This document shows, in pieces, positions 31,582-40,260 of a stretch of DNA of 64,000 nt. A program made the translations under genes and the position numbers. Location: NCBI RefSeq assembly GCF_014905555.1, contig NZ_BNGS01000007.1:62001-126000 (forward strand), written 5' to 3'. Numbering within the stretch: position 1 is the first letter of the stretch; each line of letters starts with the position of its first letter. The stretch comes from Streptomyces sp. Y2F8-2 (lineage in GTDB: Bacteria > Actinomycetota > Actinomycetes > Streptomycetales > Streptomycetaceae). The notes under the pieces were generated by a model that made no database searches, was not told where the DNA came from, and worked only from the letters and a program-made list of their open reading frames with translations.

Positions 31582-33732
31582 TCACCCGATGTCCGGCGGA
31601 TCGATCCGGATCCGTACCGCGTCGCCGCCGGCCCGTGCCGTCCGGGTGGCCAGCGCGGTCTTCAGGGCGGTCGCCAGTGCGGCCCCGCTCCCGGGCGGTA
31701 CGCGGACCAGTGCCCGCTCCCAGCGCTCCCCCGGCGGCGGCCCCCCGACCCTGCGGGGCCGCCCGGCTTCGGTCACCGGCAGCGGGACGGGCCCCAACAC
31801 CTCTGCGGCGGGCGGGAGACGGGCGCCGGCGAGGAAGTCCGCGACGGCCTCGGCCGGTCCCGACACCGCCGCCATCCGCGACACCGGTGGAAACCCCAGC
31901 TCCGCCCGCTCGGCCAGTTCGCGCAGGGCGTGCCCGACGGGATCCCACCGGACGAGCGCCTGAACGGGCCGTAGCGTCGGCTCGGCGACGATCACGACCG
32001 TGCCGCCCACGGACTGCGGCCGCACCAGCGCGCTCGCGCCGATCCACCGCCGCAGAGCGTCCTCGCCCGCCCGCAGATCAGGCCGGCCCAGCATGGCCCA
32101 TCCGTCCAGGAGCAGCGCCGCCGCGTACCCGCCCTCGGCGACGGGCTCGGCCCCCGGGGTGCTGACCACCAGGGCGGGTGTCCCCGGCACCGTGTCCAGC
32201 ACCTGCTCGCGCCCCGAGGTCCGCACCGGAACAGCAGGGAAGGCCCGCCCCAGCTCCTCCGCGGTCCGCCGCGCCCCCACGATCTGGGCCCGCAGCCGGA
32301 ACCCGCCGCACTCCGGACAGTGCCAGGCACTCTCCTCCCGCCCGCACCAGGCGCACCTCAGCTCCCCGGCCTCCTGCCCGGCCAGCGGCCCGGCGCAGTG
32401 CCGGCAGCGCGCGGGGGCCCGGCACTGCGCGCAGGCCATTCGGGGCACATAGCCGCGCCGGGGCACCTGCACCAGAACCGGTCCCTGCCGCAGTCCCTCC
32501 CGCGCGACCTCCCAGGCGAGCGTGGGCAGCCGTGCGGCCCGCGCCGCCTCGTCGCGTGCGAGGTCCCTGTCACCCACCGTCCGTACGAGCGGTGCGGTGG
32601 CGCGCACCTGCTCGCGGTCGGCGACCAGCGGTGCGGCCCATCCGCTCTCCACCAGCTGGGCGGCCTCGACGGTGCAGGTCCAGCTCCCGAGCAGGAAGCC
32701 GCACTTCTCGCGGGTGGCGCGCAGCTCCAGCACCTCGCGGACATGGGGGAAGGGGGCGTGGTCGTCGCTGTGGCCGGCGTCGCCGTCGTCCCACACGACG
32801 ACGAGCCCCAGGTTCCGCACGGGCGCGAACATGGCGGCCCGTGTCCCGACGACGGCCCGCACGGCCCCCCTGCGCACGGCGAGCCATTCCCGGTACCGCC
32901 GCTCCTGTCCTGCATCGGCGGTCAGCACGGCATGCTGCCCCTCGCCGATCAACTCCCGCAGCGCGGTGTCGACCCGTGCCACGGCCCGCCCGGCGGGCAC
33001 GACGACCAGGGCGCCCCGCCCGGAGGCGAGCGTGGCCTGCACGGCCCGGGCGATCTCCTGCGCCCACTGGGGCCCGGGAAGGGCGGTCCACACGGCCCGG
33101 GGCACACCACCGGAGGCCAGCGACCGCAGGAAGTCCGCGCCCCGCCCGTACCGCCGCCAGGATCCGGGCTCCGGCGCCGACGGAGGCGCCGGCGGCCTGC
33201 CCGACTCAGCGGCCTCCGCGCGCGCGTGCCGTGGGGGGACCGCGAGCTGGAGTACGTCCGCGAGGCTGCCGGCATAACGGTCGGCGACGGCGCGGGCAAG
33301 GCCCAGCAGCTCGGGCGAGAGGACGGGCTCGGGTGACACGACCTGCGCGAGCGCCGCGAGGGGCCCCGCGTAGTCGGACTCGGCCACCCGCTCGACCAGA
33401 AACCCGTCGATGAGCCCGCCGCCCTCGCGCCGTCCCTCCCGCACCATGCGCCCGCCGGCCCCGAACCGCACCCGGACCCTGACCCCTGGCCGGGCGACGG
33501 CGTCGAGCTCCTCCGGCACGGCGTAGTCGAAGTAGCGGTCCAGATGCAGCACGCCCTTGTCGACCACCACCCGCGCGACGGGCAGTTCCTTCGCCGGCGA
33601 GGCCCCCCGCCAGGTCCGCGGCTTGGCCCGGGGCTCCTTGGCCTTGCGCACCGCGTCCCGCAGCAGGGCAAGCTGCTCGGGCGGCGCGGCGTCCGGCCCG
33701 CCCGCCCGCTGCTGCCCGTTCTCGCTGCTCAC
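31582..33732 (-). CDS. priA: Actinobacterial PriA, probable primosomal protein N'
   Basis: 716 residues from the GTG at 33730-33732. An N-terminal DNA-binding domain (about 45-140, VDKGVLHLDRYFDYAVPEEL) precedes a helicase-like core. The zinc-binding cysteines are intact: CAQCRAPARCRHCAG, then CAWCGREESAWHCPECGG. The ATPase motifs are not. Where a Walker A is expected the sequence is VVPAGRAVARVDTAL, with no GKT, and the DEAH box reads VVWDDGDAG. This loss is characteristic of actinobacterial PriA, so it probably serves as a structural replication-restart factor without helicase activity. It lies after metK on the minus strand. Confidence 0.9.
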   Translation of the reverse strand: MSSENGQQRAGGPDAAPPEQLALLRDAVRKAKEPRAKPRTWRGASPAKELPVARVVVDKGVLHLDRYFDYAVPEELDAVARPGVRVRVRFGAGGRMVREGRREGGGLIDGFLVERVAESDYAGPLAALAQVVSPEPVLSPELLGLARAVADRYAGSLADVLQLAVPPRHARAEAAESGRPPAPPSAPEPGSWRRYGRGADFLRSLASGGVPRAVWTALPGPQWAQEIARAVQATLASGRGALVVVPAGRAVARVDTALRELIGEGQHAVLTADAGQERRYREWLAVRRGAVRAVVGTRAAMFAPVRNLGLVVVWDDGDAGHSDDHAPFPHVREVLELRATREKCGFLLGSWTCTVEAAQLVESGWAAPLVADREQVRATAPLVRTVGDRDLARDEAARAARLPTLAWEVAREGLRQGPVLVQVPRRGYVPRMACAQCRAPARCRHCAGPLAGQEAGELRCAWCGREESAWHCPECGGFRLRAQIVGARRTAEELGRAFPAVPVRTSGREQVLDTVPGTPALVVSTPGAEPVAEGGYAAALLLDGWAMLGRPDLRAGEDALRRWIGASALVRPQSVGGTVVIVAEPTLRPVQALVRWDPVGHALRELAERAELGFPPVSRMAAVSGPAEAVADFLAGARLPPAAEVLGPVPLPVTEAGRPRRVGGPPPGERWERALVRVPPGSGAALATALKTALATRTARAGGDAVRIRIDPPDIG

Positions 33733-33882
33733 GCTTGCATTCTTACCAAACGCCACTGACAGCGACGTCCGCCGGAACGACTCCGCCCGCGCAGGGTCCG
33801 TCTTCCGCATCAGGCCGCCGCGAACGCAGGCCCCTGGGCCACCGGGCCCTGTGCCCGCTCTGCGGGGCCTTTTTCCACGCGC

Positions 33883-33917
33883 CGAGGCCCGGCCACCTCG
33901 AAGGGTGCCGGGCCTCG
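33883..33917. terminator. metK terminator hairpin
   Basis: A perfect 11-bp stem CGAGGCCCGGC/GCCGGGCCTCG with a 13-nt loop, starting 21 bp past the metK stop on the minus strand. No T-run follows, as is usual in Streptomyces. Confidence 0.65.
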
Positions 33918-33937
33918 TGACAACCGTGCTGGAGGGC

Positions 33938-35146
33938 TTACAGACCCGCCGCCTTGCGCAGGGCCTCCACCCGGTCCGTGCGCTCCCAGGTGAAGTCGGG
34001 CAGCTCGCGGCCGAAGTGCCCGTACGCCGCGGTCTGGGCGTAGATGGGACGGAGCAGGTCGAGGTCGCGGATGATCGCGGCCGGGCGGAGGTCGAAGACC
34101 TCGGTGATGGCGTGCTCGATCTTCTCGGCGTCGACCTTGGCCGTGCCGAAGGTCTCCACGAACAGACCCACCGGCTCGGCCTTGCCGATCGCGTACGCCA
34201 CCTGGACCTCGCAGCGGGAGGCCAGGCCCGCGGCGACCACGTTCTTGGCGACCCAGCGCATCGCGTACGCGGCCGAGCGGTCCACCTTGGACGGGTCCTT
34301 GCCGGAGAACGCGCCACCGCCGTGGCGGGCCATGCCGCCGTACGTGTCGATGATGATCTTCCGGCCGGTCAGGCCCGCGTCACCCATCGGGCCGCCGATC
34401 TCGAAGCGGCCGGTCGGGTTGACCAGCAGGCGGTAGCCGTCGGTCTCGAGCTTGATGCCGTCCTCCAGCAGCGCCTTCAGCTCCGGCTCGACCACGAACT
34501 CGCGGATGTCGGGGGCGAGCAGCGAGTCCAGGTCGATGTCGCTCGCGTGCTGCGAGGAGACGACCACCGTGTCCAGACGGACCGCCTTGTCACCGTCGTA
34601 CTCGATGGTGACCTGCGTCTTGCCGTCCGGGCGCAGGTAGGGGATCGTGCCGTTCTTGCGGACGTCGGACAGGCGCTTGGACAGGCGGTGCGCCAGGAAG
34701 ACCGGCAGCGGCATCAGCGTCGGCGTCTCGTCCGACGCGTAACCGAACATCAGGCCCTGGTCACCGGCGCCCTGCCGGTCCAGCTCGTCGTCGTCGCCCT
34801 CGACACGGGTCTCGTACGCCGTGTCCACACCCTGCGCGATGTCCGGGGACTGCGCGCCGATCGACACCGACACACCACAGGACGCGCCGTCGAAGCCCTT
34901 CTTCGACGAGTCGTAGCCGATCTCGAGGATCTTGTTGCGAACCAGCGTCGCGATGTCCGCGTACGCCTTGGTCGTGACCTCACCGGCCACGTGTACCAGG
35001 CCGGTCGTGATCAGCGTCTCCACGGCGACCCGGGACGTCGGGTCCTCGCGCAGAAGCGCGTCGAGAATGGTGTCGCTGATCTGGTCAGCGATCTTGTCGG
35101 GGTGGCCCTCGGTCACGGACTCCGAGGTGAACAGGCGACGGGACAC
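33938..35146 (-). CDS. metK: S-adenosylmethionine synthetase
   Basis: 402 residues. It makes SAM from methionine and ATP; in Streptomyces SAM level also affects antibiotic production and development. The signatures are SVTEGHPDKIADQISD at the N-terminus, GAGDQGLMFGYA, the P-loop-like GGGAFSGKDPSKVDRSAAY, and the C-terminal LPDFTWERTD. The start is GTG at 35144-35146. About 240 bp separate it from coaBC upstream, and I do not recognise any SAM riboswitch class in that leader. Confidence 0.97.
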   Translation of the reverse strand: MSRRLFTSESVTEGHPDKIADQISDTILDALLREDPTSRVAVETLITTGLVHVAGEVTTKAYADIATLVRNKILEIGYDSSKKGFDGASCGVSVSIGAQSPDIAQGVDTAYETRVEGDDDELDRQGAGDQGLMFGYASDETPTLMPLPVFLAHRLSKRLSDVRKNGTIPYLRPDGKTQVTIEYDGDKAVRLDTVVVSSQHASDIDLDSLLAPDIREFVVEPELKALLEDGIKLETDGYRLLVNPTGRFEIGGPMGDAGLTGRKIIIDTYGGMARHGGGAFSGKDPSKVDRSAAYAMRWVAKNVVAAGLASRCEVQVAYAIGKAEPVGLFVETFGTAKVDAEKIEHAITEVFDLRPAAIIRDLDLLRPIYAQTAAYGHFGRELPDFTWERTDRVEALRKAAGL

Positions 35147-35385
35147 AACGCTCCCTGGGGTTGCAGCGGCTGCTGGCTGATCATGGGCGGACGGGACGGG
35201 GGCTGCGCCCGGCGTCGTCCGAGAAACAGTTTATCGGTCGCGCTCTGCCACCGGCCCAGGTGTCTCGCCTCTCGGGAGCCCTGTGACCTGCGGCACGGGC
35301 ATTCTGCCGAATGGCCAGCGCTCTTTCCAGGGTCGCCACGCGGCAATGTCCGGGGCTTGAACGTGCCGTGAAGTGCAGGACATGT
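35147..35385. other. metK leader / coaBC downstream gap
   Basis: 239 bp without a gene. It should contain the metK promoter. No SAM riboswitch core, strong hairpin or consensus promoter could be recognised by eye. Confidence 0.4.
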
Positions 35386-36588
35386 TCAGGTGAGGCGGTG
35401 GGAGACGAGGTCCCACACCGTCTCGGCGAGGGCCTCCTTGGGCCCGTGCGGCACCGGGGTCTCGCTGCCGTCGGCGCCCAGCACGACCGCCTCGTTCTCC
35501 TCGGAGCCGAAGGTCTTGCGCTCCCCCACCTCGTTCACCACGAGCAGGTCGCAGCCCTTGCGCGCCAGCTTCGCCCGGCCGTTCGCCAGCACGTCGTCGG
35601 TCTCCGCGGCGAAGCCGACGACGATCTGGTCCGGGCGGGCGCGGTCGGCCGAGATCTCCGCCAGGATGTCGGGGTTCCTGACCAGGGTGATGGGCTCCGG
35701 GTCCTGCCCGTCCTTCTTCTTGATCTTCCCCGGTGCGTAGGTCGCCGGGCGGAAGTCCGCCACCGCCGCCGCCATCACCACTGCGTCGGCGTCCGCGGCC
35801 GCCTTGAGGACCGCCTCGCGCAGCTGCACCGCGGTCTCCACCGGTATGACGTCGACTCCGGCCGGGTCGGGCAGGCCCGTGTTCGCCGCGATCAGGGTGA
35901 CGCGGGCGCCGCGGGCCGCGGCCGTGCGCGCGAGGGCGTAGCCCTGCTTGCCGGAGGAGCGGTTGCCGAGGAAGCGGACGGGGTCGAGGGGCTCACGGGT
36001 GCCGCCGGCGCTGACGACGACGTGCCGCCCCGCGAGGTCGGGCTCGCTGACGACTCGGGCGAGTACCCGGCGGCAGATCTCGAAGATCTCGGCCGGTTCG
36101 GGCAGTCGGCCCTTGCCGGTGTCGACGCCGGTCAGCCGGCCGACCGCCGGTTCGACGACGACGGCGCCGCGGCGGCGCAGCGTCGCCACGTTCTCCTGTG
36201 TGGCCGGGTGCTCCCACATCTCCGTGTGCATGGCCGGGGCGAAGACGACCGGGCAGCGGGCGGTCAGGAGGGTGTTGGTGAGGAGGTCGTCGGCGAGGCC
36301 GTGGGCGGCCTTGGCGAGCGTGTCGGCGGTGGCCGGGGCGACCACCACCAGGTCGGCGCTCTGGCCGATGCGGACGTGCGGGACCTCGTGGACGTCGTCC
36401 CAGACCTCCGTGGAGACCGGGTTGCCGGAGAGGGCGGACCAGGTGGCGGCGCCGACGAAGTGCAGCGCGGAGGCGGTCGGCACGACGCGGACGTCATGCC
36501 CGGACTCGGTCAGTCTGCGCAGCAGCTCGCACGCCTTGTAGGCGGCGATGCCGCCACTGACCCCCAGAACGACCTTCGGCTTGCCCAC
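35386..36588 (-). CDS. coaBC: Bifunctional phosphopantothenoylcysteine synthetase/decarboxylase
   Basis: 400 residues carrying two successive coenzyme A steps. The N-terminal flavoprotein decarboxylase CoaC (about 1-180) has VLGVSGGIAAYKACELLRRL and APAMHTEMWEHPATQ. The C-terminal synthetase CoaB (about 185-395) has VVVSAGGTREPLDPVRFLGN, RSSGKQGYALA and a KIKKKDG lysine loop. The GTG at 36586-36588 was chosen because GGGGAGG lies at SD distance; a GTG five codons upstream overlaps that SD. It follows rpoZ, separated by tandem terminator-like hairpins, so it likely has its own promoter. Confidence 0.95.
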   Translation of the reverse strand: MGKPKVVLGVSGGIAAYKACELLRRLTESGHDVRVVPTASALHFVGAATWSALSGNPVSTEVWDDVHEVPHVRIGQSADLVVVAPATADTLAKAAHGLADDLLTNTLLTARCPVVFAPAMHTEMWEHPATQENVATLRRRGAVVVEPAVGRLTGVDTGKGRLPEPAEIFEICRRVLARVVSEPDLAGRHVVVSAGGTREPLDPVRFLGNRSSGKQGYALARTAAARGARVTLIAANTGLPDPAGVDVIPVETAVQLREAVLKAAADADAVVMAAAVADFRPATYAPGKIKKKDGQDPEPITLVRNPDILAEISADRARPDQIVVGFAAETDDVLANGRAKLARKGCDLLVVNEVGERKTFGSEENEAVVLGADGSETPVPHGPKEALAETVWDLVSHRLT

Positions 36589-36650
36589 CGGGCCTCCCCG
36601 CACTCGACACCTGTACGCCGCGGCTCATCGGCGTACGCGTCTATGAGACA

Positions 36651-36708
36651 CCACAGGCCCGACAGTCTCACTGCCGGGCCTGTGGAAAAGTCTACTGTGA
36701 TCAGTAGA
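36651..36708 (-). terminator. Tandem terminators after rpoZ
   Basis: Reading the minus strand from rpoZ, the first hairpin is TCTACTG-ATCA-CAGTAGA (36691-36708) followed by CTTTT, a classical intrinsic terminator unusually AT-rich for this genome. Directly behind it is a GC-rich 11-bp stem CCACAGGCCCG/CGGGCCTGTGG (36651-36685). The two probably insulate coaBC from gmk-rpoZ. Confidence 0.75.
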
Positions 36709-36731
36709 TACTACTTATTGCCACCGCGTGG

Positions 36732-37004
36732 TCACTGGGCCGGGCCCTCGACGGACTCGGAGGTCAGCAGACCCGCGTTGATCTCGCGCAGAGCGATCGA
36801 AAGCGGCTTCTCGTGGACGTGGGTGTCCACGAGCGGACCGACGTACTCGAGGAGGCCCTCACCGAGCTGCGAGTAGTACGCATTGATCTGGCGGGCCCGC
36901 TTGGCCGCGTAGATCACGAGGCTGTACTTCGAGTCGGTGGCCTCGAGGAGCTCGTCGATCGGCGGGTTGATGATGCCCTCGGGCGCGGTGATGGAAGAGG
37001 ACAC
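36732..37004 (-). CDS. rpoZ: RNA polymerase omega subunit
   Basis: 90 residues, the usual actinobacterial length. Omega helps fold and latch the beta-prime subunit; in Streptomyces rpoZ mutants are bald. The conserved core INPPIDELLEATDSKYSLV, AAKRARQIN, and the C-terminal KPLSIALREINAG are intact. The start is GTG (37002-37004). It lies 51 bp after gmk in the same direction, the common gmk-rpoZ arrangement. Confidence 0.96.
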   Translation of the reverse strand: MSSSITAPEGIINPPIDELLEATDSKYSLVIYAAKRARQINAYYSQLGEGLLEYVGPLVDTHVHEKPLSIALREINAGLLTSESVEGPAQ

Positions 37005-37036
37005 GCTCTACCTTCCGAAAGATGGGAAAGATCAGA

Positions 37037-37064
37037 CCTGATCACACAACCCTGATCACACAAC
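37037..37064. repeat. Tandem 14-bp repeat across the gmk stop codon
   Basis: CCTGATCACACAAC occurs twice in tandem (37037-37050, 37051-37064). On the minus strand each copy contains GTTGTGTGA, so the last gmk codons and its TGA are duplicated in the gmk-rpoZ spacer. It looks like a slippage duplication with no effect on either protein. Confidence 0.7.
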
Positions 37065-37613
37065 GTTCATCAAGGCTAGCAGCTCGCGCGCCACGTCCTC
37101 GACCGAGGTGTTGACCAGGGTCTCGTCGAACTCGGGCTCGGCCGCCAGCTCTGTCTTGGCCGCCTCCAGGCGGCGCTCGATGACCTCGGGCGGCTCAGTG
37201 CCCCGCCCGGTGAGTCTGCGCACGAGCTCCTCCCAGGAGGGAGGAGCCAGGAACACGAGCTGCGCCTCGGGCATCGACTCGCGGACCTGCCGGGCACCCT
37301 GGAGATCGATCTCCAGCAGGACCGGCACCCCGGCCTCCAGGTGCTCGATCACGGCCGCCCGCGGCGTCCCGTAGCGGTTGCCTGCGAACTCGGCCCACTC
37401 CAGCAGTTCGCCGTTGGCGATCAGCTTGTCCATCTCGTCGTCGGTGACGAAGAAGTAGTGGACTCCGTGCCGTTCCCCGGGGCGGGGCGCGCGGGTCGTC
37501 GCCGACACCGAGAGCCAGACCTCGGGGTGTTCCTTGCGCATATGGGCGACGACCGTGCTCTTGCCGACCCCCGAGGGGCCGGAGAGCACGGTCAGCCGCG
37601 GACGTTCACTCAT
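37056..37613 (-). CDS. gmk: Guanylate kinase
   Basis: 185 residues. It phosphorylates GMP to GDP with ATP. The P-loop SGPSGVGKST lies at residues 11-20, and the GMP-binding segment SATTRAPRPGERHGVHYFF and the LEIDLQGARQVRES lid follow. The ATG at 37611-37613 is 37 bp after the sIHF stop, so the order sihf-gmk-rpoZ on the minus strand is probably one transcript. Confidence 0.96.
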   Translation of the reverse strand: MSERPRLTVLSGPSGVGKSTVVAHMRKEHPEVWLSVSATTRAPRPGERHGVHYFFVTDDEMDKLIANGELLEWAEFAGNRYGTPRAAVIEHLEAGVPVLLEIDLQGARQVRESMPEAQLVFLAPPSWEELVRRLTGRGTEPPEVIERRLEAAKTELAAEPEFDETLVNTSVEDVARELLALMNVV

Positions 37614-37650
37614 GCAGCGATTATTCCAGCAATCCCGGAGTGCCCCGGAC

Positions 37651-37974
37651 TCAGCTGGCAGTGCCGCCGAACTCGCGCTCGAGAGAGGCGATCTGGTTGG
37701 AACCGAGGCCCCGCACGCGGCGGCTCTCGGAGATGCCGAGTCGCTCCATGATCTGCTTGGCGCGGACCTTGCCCACGCCCGGCAGGGACTCGAGGAGGGC
37801 GGAGACCTTCATCTTGCCGATGACGTCGTTCTCCTGGCCCTGCTTGATGACCTCGTGAAGGGAGGCGCCGGAGTGCTTGAGTCGATTCTTGACCTCGGCC
37901 CGCTCCCGGCGAGCCGCGGCGGCCTTTTCGAGCGCGGCTGCGCGCTGTTCGGGGGTAAGGGGCGGAAGAGCCAC
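37651..37974 (-). CDS. sihF: Streptomyces integration host factor (actinobacterial IHF)
   Basis: 107 residues from the GTG at 37972-37974, the exact length of sIHF as I recall it from S. coelicolor. The longer open frame upstream shows no family pattern. An N-terminal long helix (LPPLTPEQRAAALEKAAAAR) is followed by a helix-two-turns-helix DNA-binding domain with LLESLPGVGKVRAKQIMERL and RRVRGLGSNQI. It is a nucleoid-associated protein, unrelated to enterobacterial IHF, that binds DNA non-specifically and affects sporulation and antibiotic production. Confidence 0.95.
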   Translation of the reverse strand: MALPPLTPEQRAAALEKAAAARRERAEVKNRLKHSGASLHEVIKQGQENDVIGKMKVSALLESLPGVGKVRAKQIMERLGISESRRVRGLGSNQIASLEREFGGTAS

Positions 37975-38282
37975 GCCTACGTCACCTCGGATGTCGAACT
38001 GTCGGATACGGACCGGTGAGGAACCTAGTCGCCCCACACCTGGGGAGCCACGAGCAACACGCTTGCCCGTTCTCCCCCACTGCCTTGAGGGCGCGGGAGG
38101 TGCCCTCACTCGTCGGAGACTAGCGGGCAAGTCCGCCAGAGTCAGCGAGAACAGCGGAAAAGTCCTGGTCAGCCTCTGTTGAGACGGGCCTTTCGGACAT
38201 ACTGCCCCGGATTTGAGGATGTATCCAGACCTCGAGCCGTCCTGGAAGACTCTTCCACGCGCCCGCGCGCCCCCGCGCGGCG
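37975..38282. other. Gap between pyrF and sIHF
   Basis: 308 bp with no coding frame of native character. It contains a candidate vegetative promoter (38117-38145), a 13-bp palindrome GGAAGACTCTTCC (38244-38256) of unknown role, and a hairpin at the pyrF stop. Confidence 0.5.
38117..38145 (-). promoter_or_regulatory. Candidate vegetative promoter for sIHF-gmk-rpoZ
   Basis: On the minus strand, CTGACT (38140-38145), a 17-nt spacer and TAGTCT (38117-38122) fit a sigma-HrdB-type promoter. The leader to the sIHF start would be about 135 nt. Confidence 0.35.
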
Positions 38283-38283
38283 C
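38259..38283 (-). terminator. Hairpin at the end of the pyr operon
   Basis: CGCGCGGCGC pairs with GCGCCCGCGCG with one bulge. The stem begins inside the pyrF stop codon region (TAG at 38283-38285). It is GC-only and without a T-run. Confidence 0.4.
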
Positions 38284-39128
38284 TACGCCGCGTCCAGGGC
38301 GTTCCGGGTCTCGTCTGCGAAGCGTTGCGCGGCGTCACGCAGCGCGACGACATCGGGACCGTGACGAAGAACACCCCGACTGACGTTCGGGACGACATTG
38401 CGGACCGCCGCGCCGAACACGGCCGGGAGATCGGCCGGAGTGGCCCCCTGGGCACCGATGCCGGGGGCGAGGAGCGGCCCGTTGATGTCCAGGTCGTACG
38501 ACGACAGGTCGCCGAGCGTGGCGCCGACGACCGCGCCGAAGGAGCCGAGAGGCTCCTCCCCCGCGTTCTCGGCCGCGAGGTGGGCGAGCATCGTCGCTCC
38601 GACGTTCCGTCCGTCGGACCGCAGGGCGTGCTGCACCTCGCCGCCCTCCGGGTTGGAGGTCAGGGTGAGCACGAACAGCCCGGCTCCGCTCTCCCGGGCC
38701 AGCTCCACGGCCGGCTTCAGGGAGCCGTAGCCGAGGTACGGCGAGACCGTGAGCGCGTCGGAGAACAGCGGGGCGTCCTTGTGCAGGAAGGACTCGGCGT
38801 ACGCGGCCATGGTCGAGCCGATGTCGCCGCGCTTGGCGTCCATGACGACCAGCGCCCCGGCCGCCCGCGCCTCGGCGACCGCCTTCTCCAGGACGGCGAC
38901 GCCGCGCGACCCGAACCGCTCGAAGAACGCGCTCTGCGGCTTGAGCACGGCGACCCGGTCGGCCATGGCCTCCACGACGGTGCGGCTGAACCGCTCCAGC
39001 CCGGCGACATCGTCGTTCAGGCCCCACTCGGTGAGCAGCGAGGCGTGCGGGTCGATCCCGACGCACAGCGGGCCGCGCTCGTCCATGGCGCGGCGCAGAC
39101 GCGCGCCGAAGGGCTCCAGAGGACTCAT
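38283..39128 (-). CDS. pyrF: Orotidine 5'-phosphate decarboxylase, type 2
   Basis: 281 residues, the longer type-2 form usual in actinobacteria. It decarboxylates OMP to UMP, the last step of the pathway. The catalytic segment VVMDAKRGDIGSTMAAYA contains the Asp-Lys-Asp array, and GPLCVGIDPHASLLTEWGL is the type-2 N-terminal signature. The C-terminal APGIGAQGATPAD carries the phosphate-binding loop. The ATG overlaps the pyrD stop by 4 bp (39125-39128). It is the last gene of the pyr operon. Confidence 0.95.
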   Translation of the reverse strand: MSPLEPFGARLRRAMDERGPLCVGIDPHASLLTEWGLNDDVAGLERFSRTVVEAMADRVAVLKPQSAFFERFGSRGVAVLEKAVAEARAAGALVVMDAKRGDIGSTMAAYAESFLHKDAPLFSDALTVSPYLGYGSLKPAVELARESGAGLFVLTLTSNPEGGEVQHALRSDGRNVGATMLAHLAAENAGEEPLGSFGAVVGATLGDLSSYDLDINGPLLAPGIGAQGATPADLPAVFGAAVRNVVPNVSRGVLRHGPDVVALRDAAQRFADETRNALDAA

Positions 39129-40231
39129 GCGGCCTTCCTTACGTCGGCGCCGACCGCGTCGGCGAGGGTGGCGTACGGGCTCGTACGGAGGCGGGCGCGG
39201 AGTCCCTTGTGGATGGCCCGGCTCCAGAAGGGCCCCTCGTAGATGAAGGCGCTGTAGCCCTGCACCAGCGTGGCACCGGCCAGGATGCGCTGCCAGGCGT
39301 CCTCAGCGGTCTCGATGCCGCCGACGCCCACCAGGGTGATGCGGTCGCCCACGCGCGCGTAGAGGCGCCTCAGCACCTCCAGGGAGCGCGTTTTCAGCGG
39401 CGCGCCCGACAGCCCGCCGGTCTCCTTCACGAGTGCGGGCTGCGACCTCAGGCCGAGCCCCTCGCGGGCGATGGTGGTGTTCGTGGCGATGATCCCGTCC
39501 AGGCCCAGCTCCACCGCCAGGTCGGCGACGGCGTCGATGTCCTCGTCGGCGAGATCCGGGGCGATCTTGACGAGGAGCGGGACGCGCCGTGCGGGGACCG
39601 TACGGTCCGCGGCCTCGCGGACGGCGGTCAGCAGCGGGCGCAGCGCCTCGGTGGCCTGCAGGTTGCGCAGGCCCGGCGTGTTCGGGGAGGAGACGTTGAC
39701 CACCAGGTAGTCGGCGTGGGGCGCGAGCCGCTCGGTCGACTTCACGTAGTCCTGGGCGGCCTCGGCCTCCGGGACGACCTTGGTCTTGCCGATGTTGACG
39801 CCCACCACCGTCCTGAACACCGGCGTACGGGACGCCAGGCGCGCGGCGACGGCGAGCGACCCCTCGTTGTTGAAACCCATGCGGTTGATCAGCGCACGGT
39901 CCGCGACGAGGCGGAACAGCCTCTTCTTCGGGTTGCCGGGCTGCGGCTCCCCCGTCACCGTGCCGATCTCGACGTGGTCGAAGCCCAGCATCGACATCCC
40001 GTCGATCGCGACGGCGTTCTTGTCGAAGCCGGCGGCCAGCCCGAACGGGCCGTGCATGCGCAGCCCGAAGGCCTCCGTGCGCAGCTCCTTGTACCGGGGC
40101 GCGAGGGCGGCCGCCAGGAAGGTGCGCAGCACCGGGATGCGGGCGGCGAGGCGGATCCAGCGGAAGGCCAGGTAGTGGGCCTGCTCCGGGTCCATCCGCT
40201 GGAAGACCAGGCGGAAGAAAAGCTTGTACAT
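39125..40231 (-). CDS. pyrD: Dihydroorotate dehydrogenase (quinone), class 2
   Basis: 368 residues. It oxidises dihydroorotate to orotate using menaquinone. An N-terminal amphipathic membrane-association helix (MYKLFFRLVFQRMDPEQAHY) precedes an FMN barrel. The class-2 catalytic serine is in LVVNVSSPNTPGLRNLQ, and VGVGGIETAEDAWQRILAGA binds the FMN phosphate. It starts 67 bp after carB; a perfect 13-bp hairpin sits in that gap, so the pyrD-pyrF end of the operon may be transcribed less than the front. Confidence 0.95.
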   Translation of the reverse strand: MYKLFFRLVFQRMDPEQAHYLAFRWIRLAARIPVLRTFLAAALAPRYKELRTEAFGLRMHGPFGLAAGFDKNAVAIDGMSMLGFDHVEIGTVTGEPQPGNPKKRLFRLVADRALINRMGFNNEGSLAVAARLASRTPVFRTVVGVNIGKTKVVPEAEAAQDYVKSTERLAPHADYLVVNVSSPNTPGLRNLQATEALRPLLTAVREAADRTVPARRVPLLVKIAPDLADEDIDAVADLAVELGLDGIIATNTTIAREGLGLRSQPALVKETGGLSGAPLKTRSLEVLRRLYARVGDRITLVGVGGIETAEDAWQRILAGATLVQGYSAFIYEGPFWSRAIHKGLRARLRTSPYATLADAVGADVRKAA

Positions 40232-40260
40232 GTCTCGGGAGTCCTCATGATGCTCATGAA

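Noticed and set aside
33850..33875. Plus-strand GGCCC...GGGGCCTTTTT intrinsic terminator
   Set aside because: No plus-strand gene ends nearby, so there is nothing for it to terminate; probably chance beside the metK terminator.
35147..35385. SAM riboswitch upstream of metK
   Set aside because: I looked for SAM-I, SAM-II and SAM-IV core motifs on the minus strand and recognised none. A covariance-model search would settle it.
38244..38256. GGAAGACTCTTCC palindrome as a regulator site
   Set aside because: Only 6-bp arms around one base, no second copy seen in the window and no matching regulator gene.
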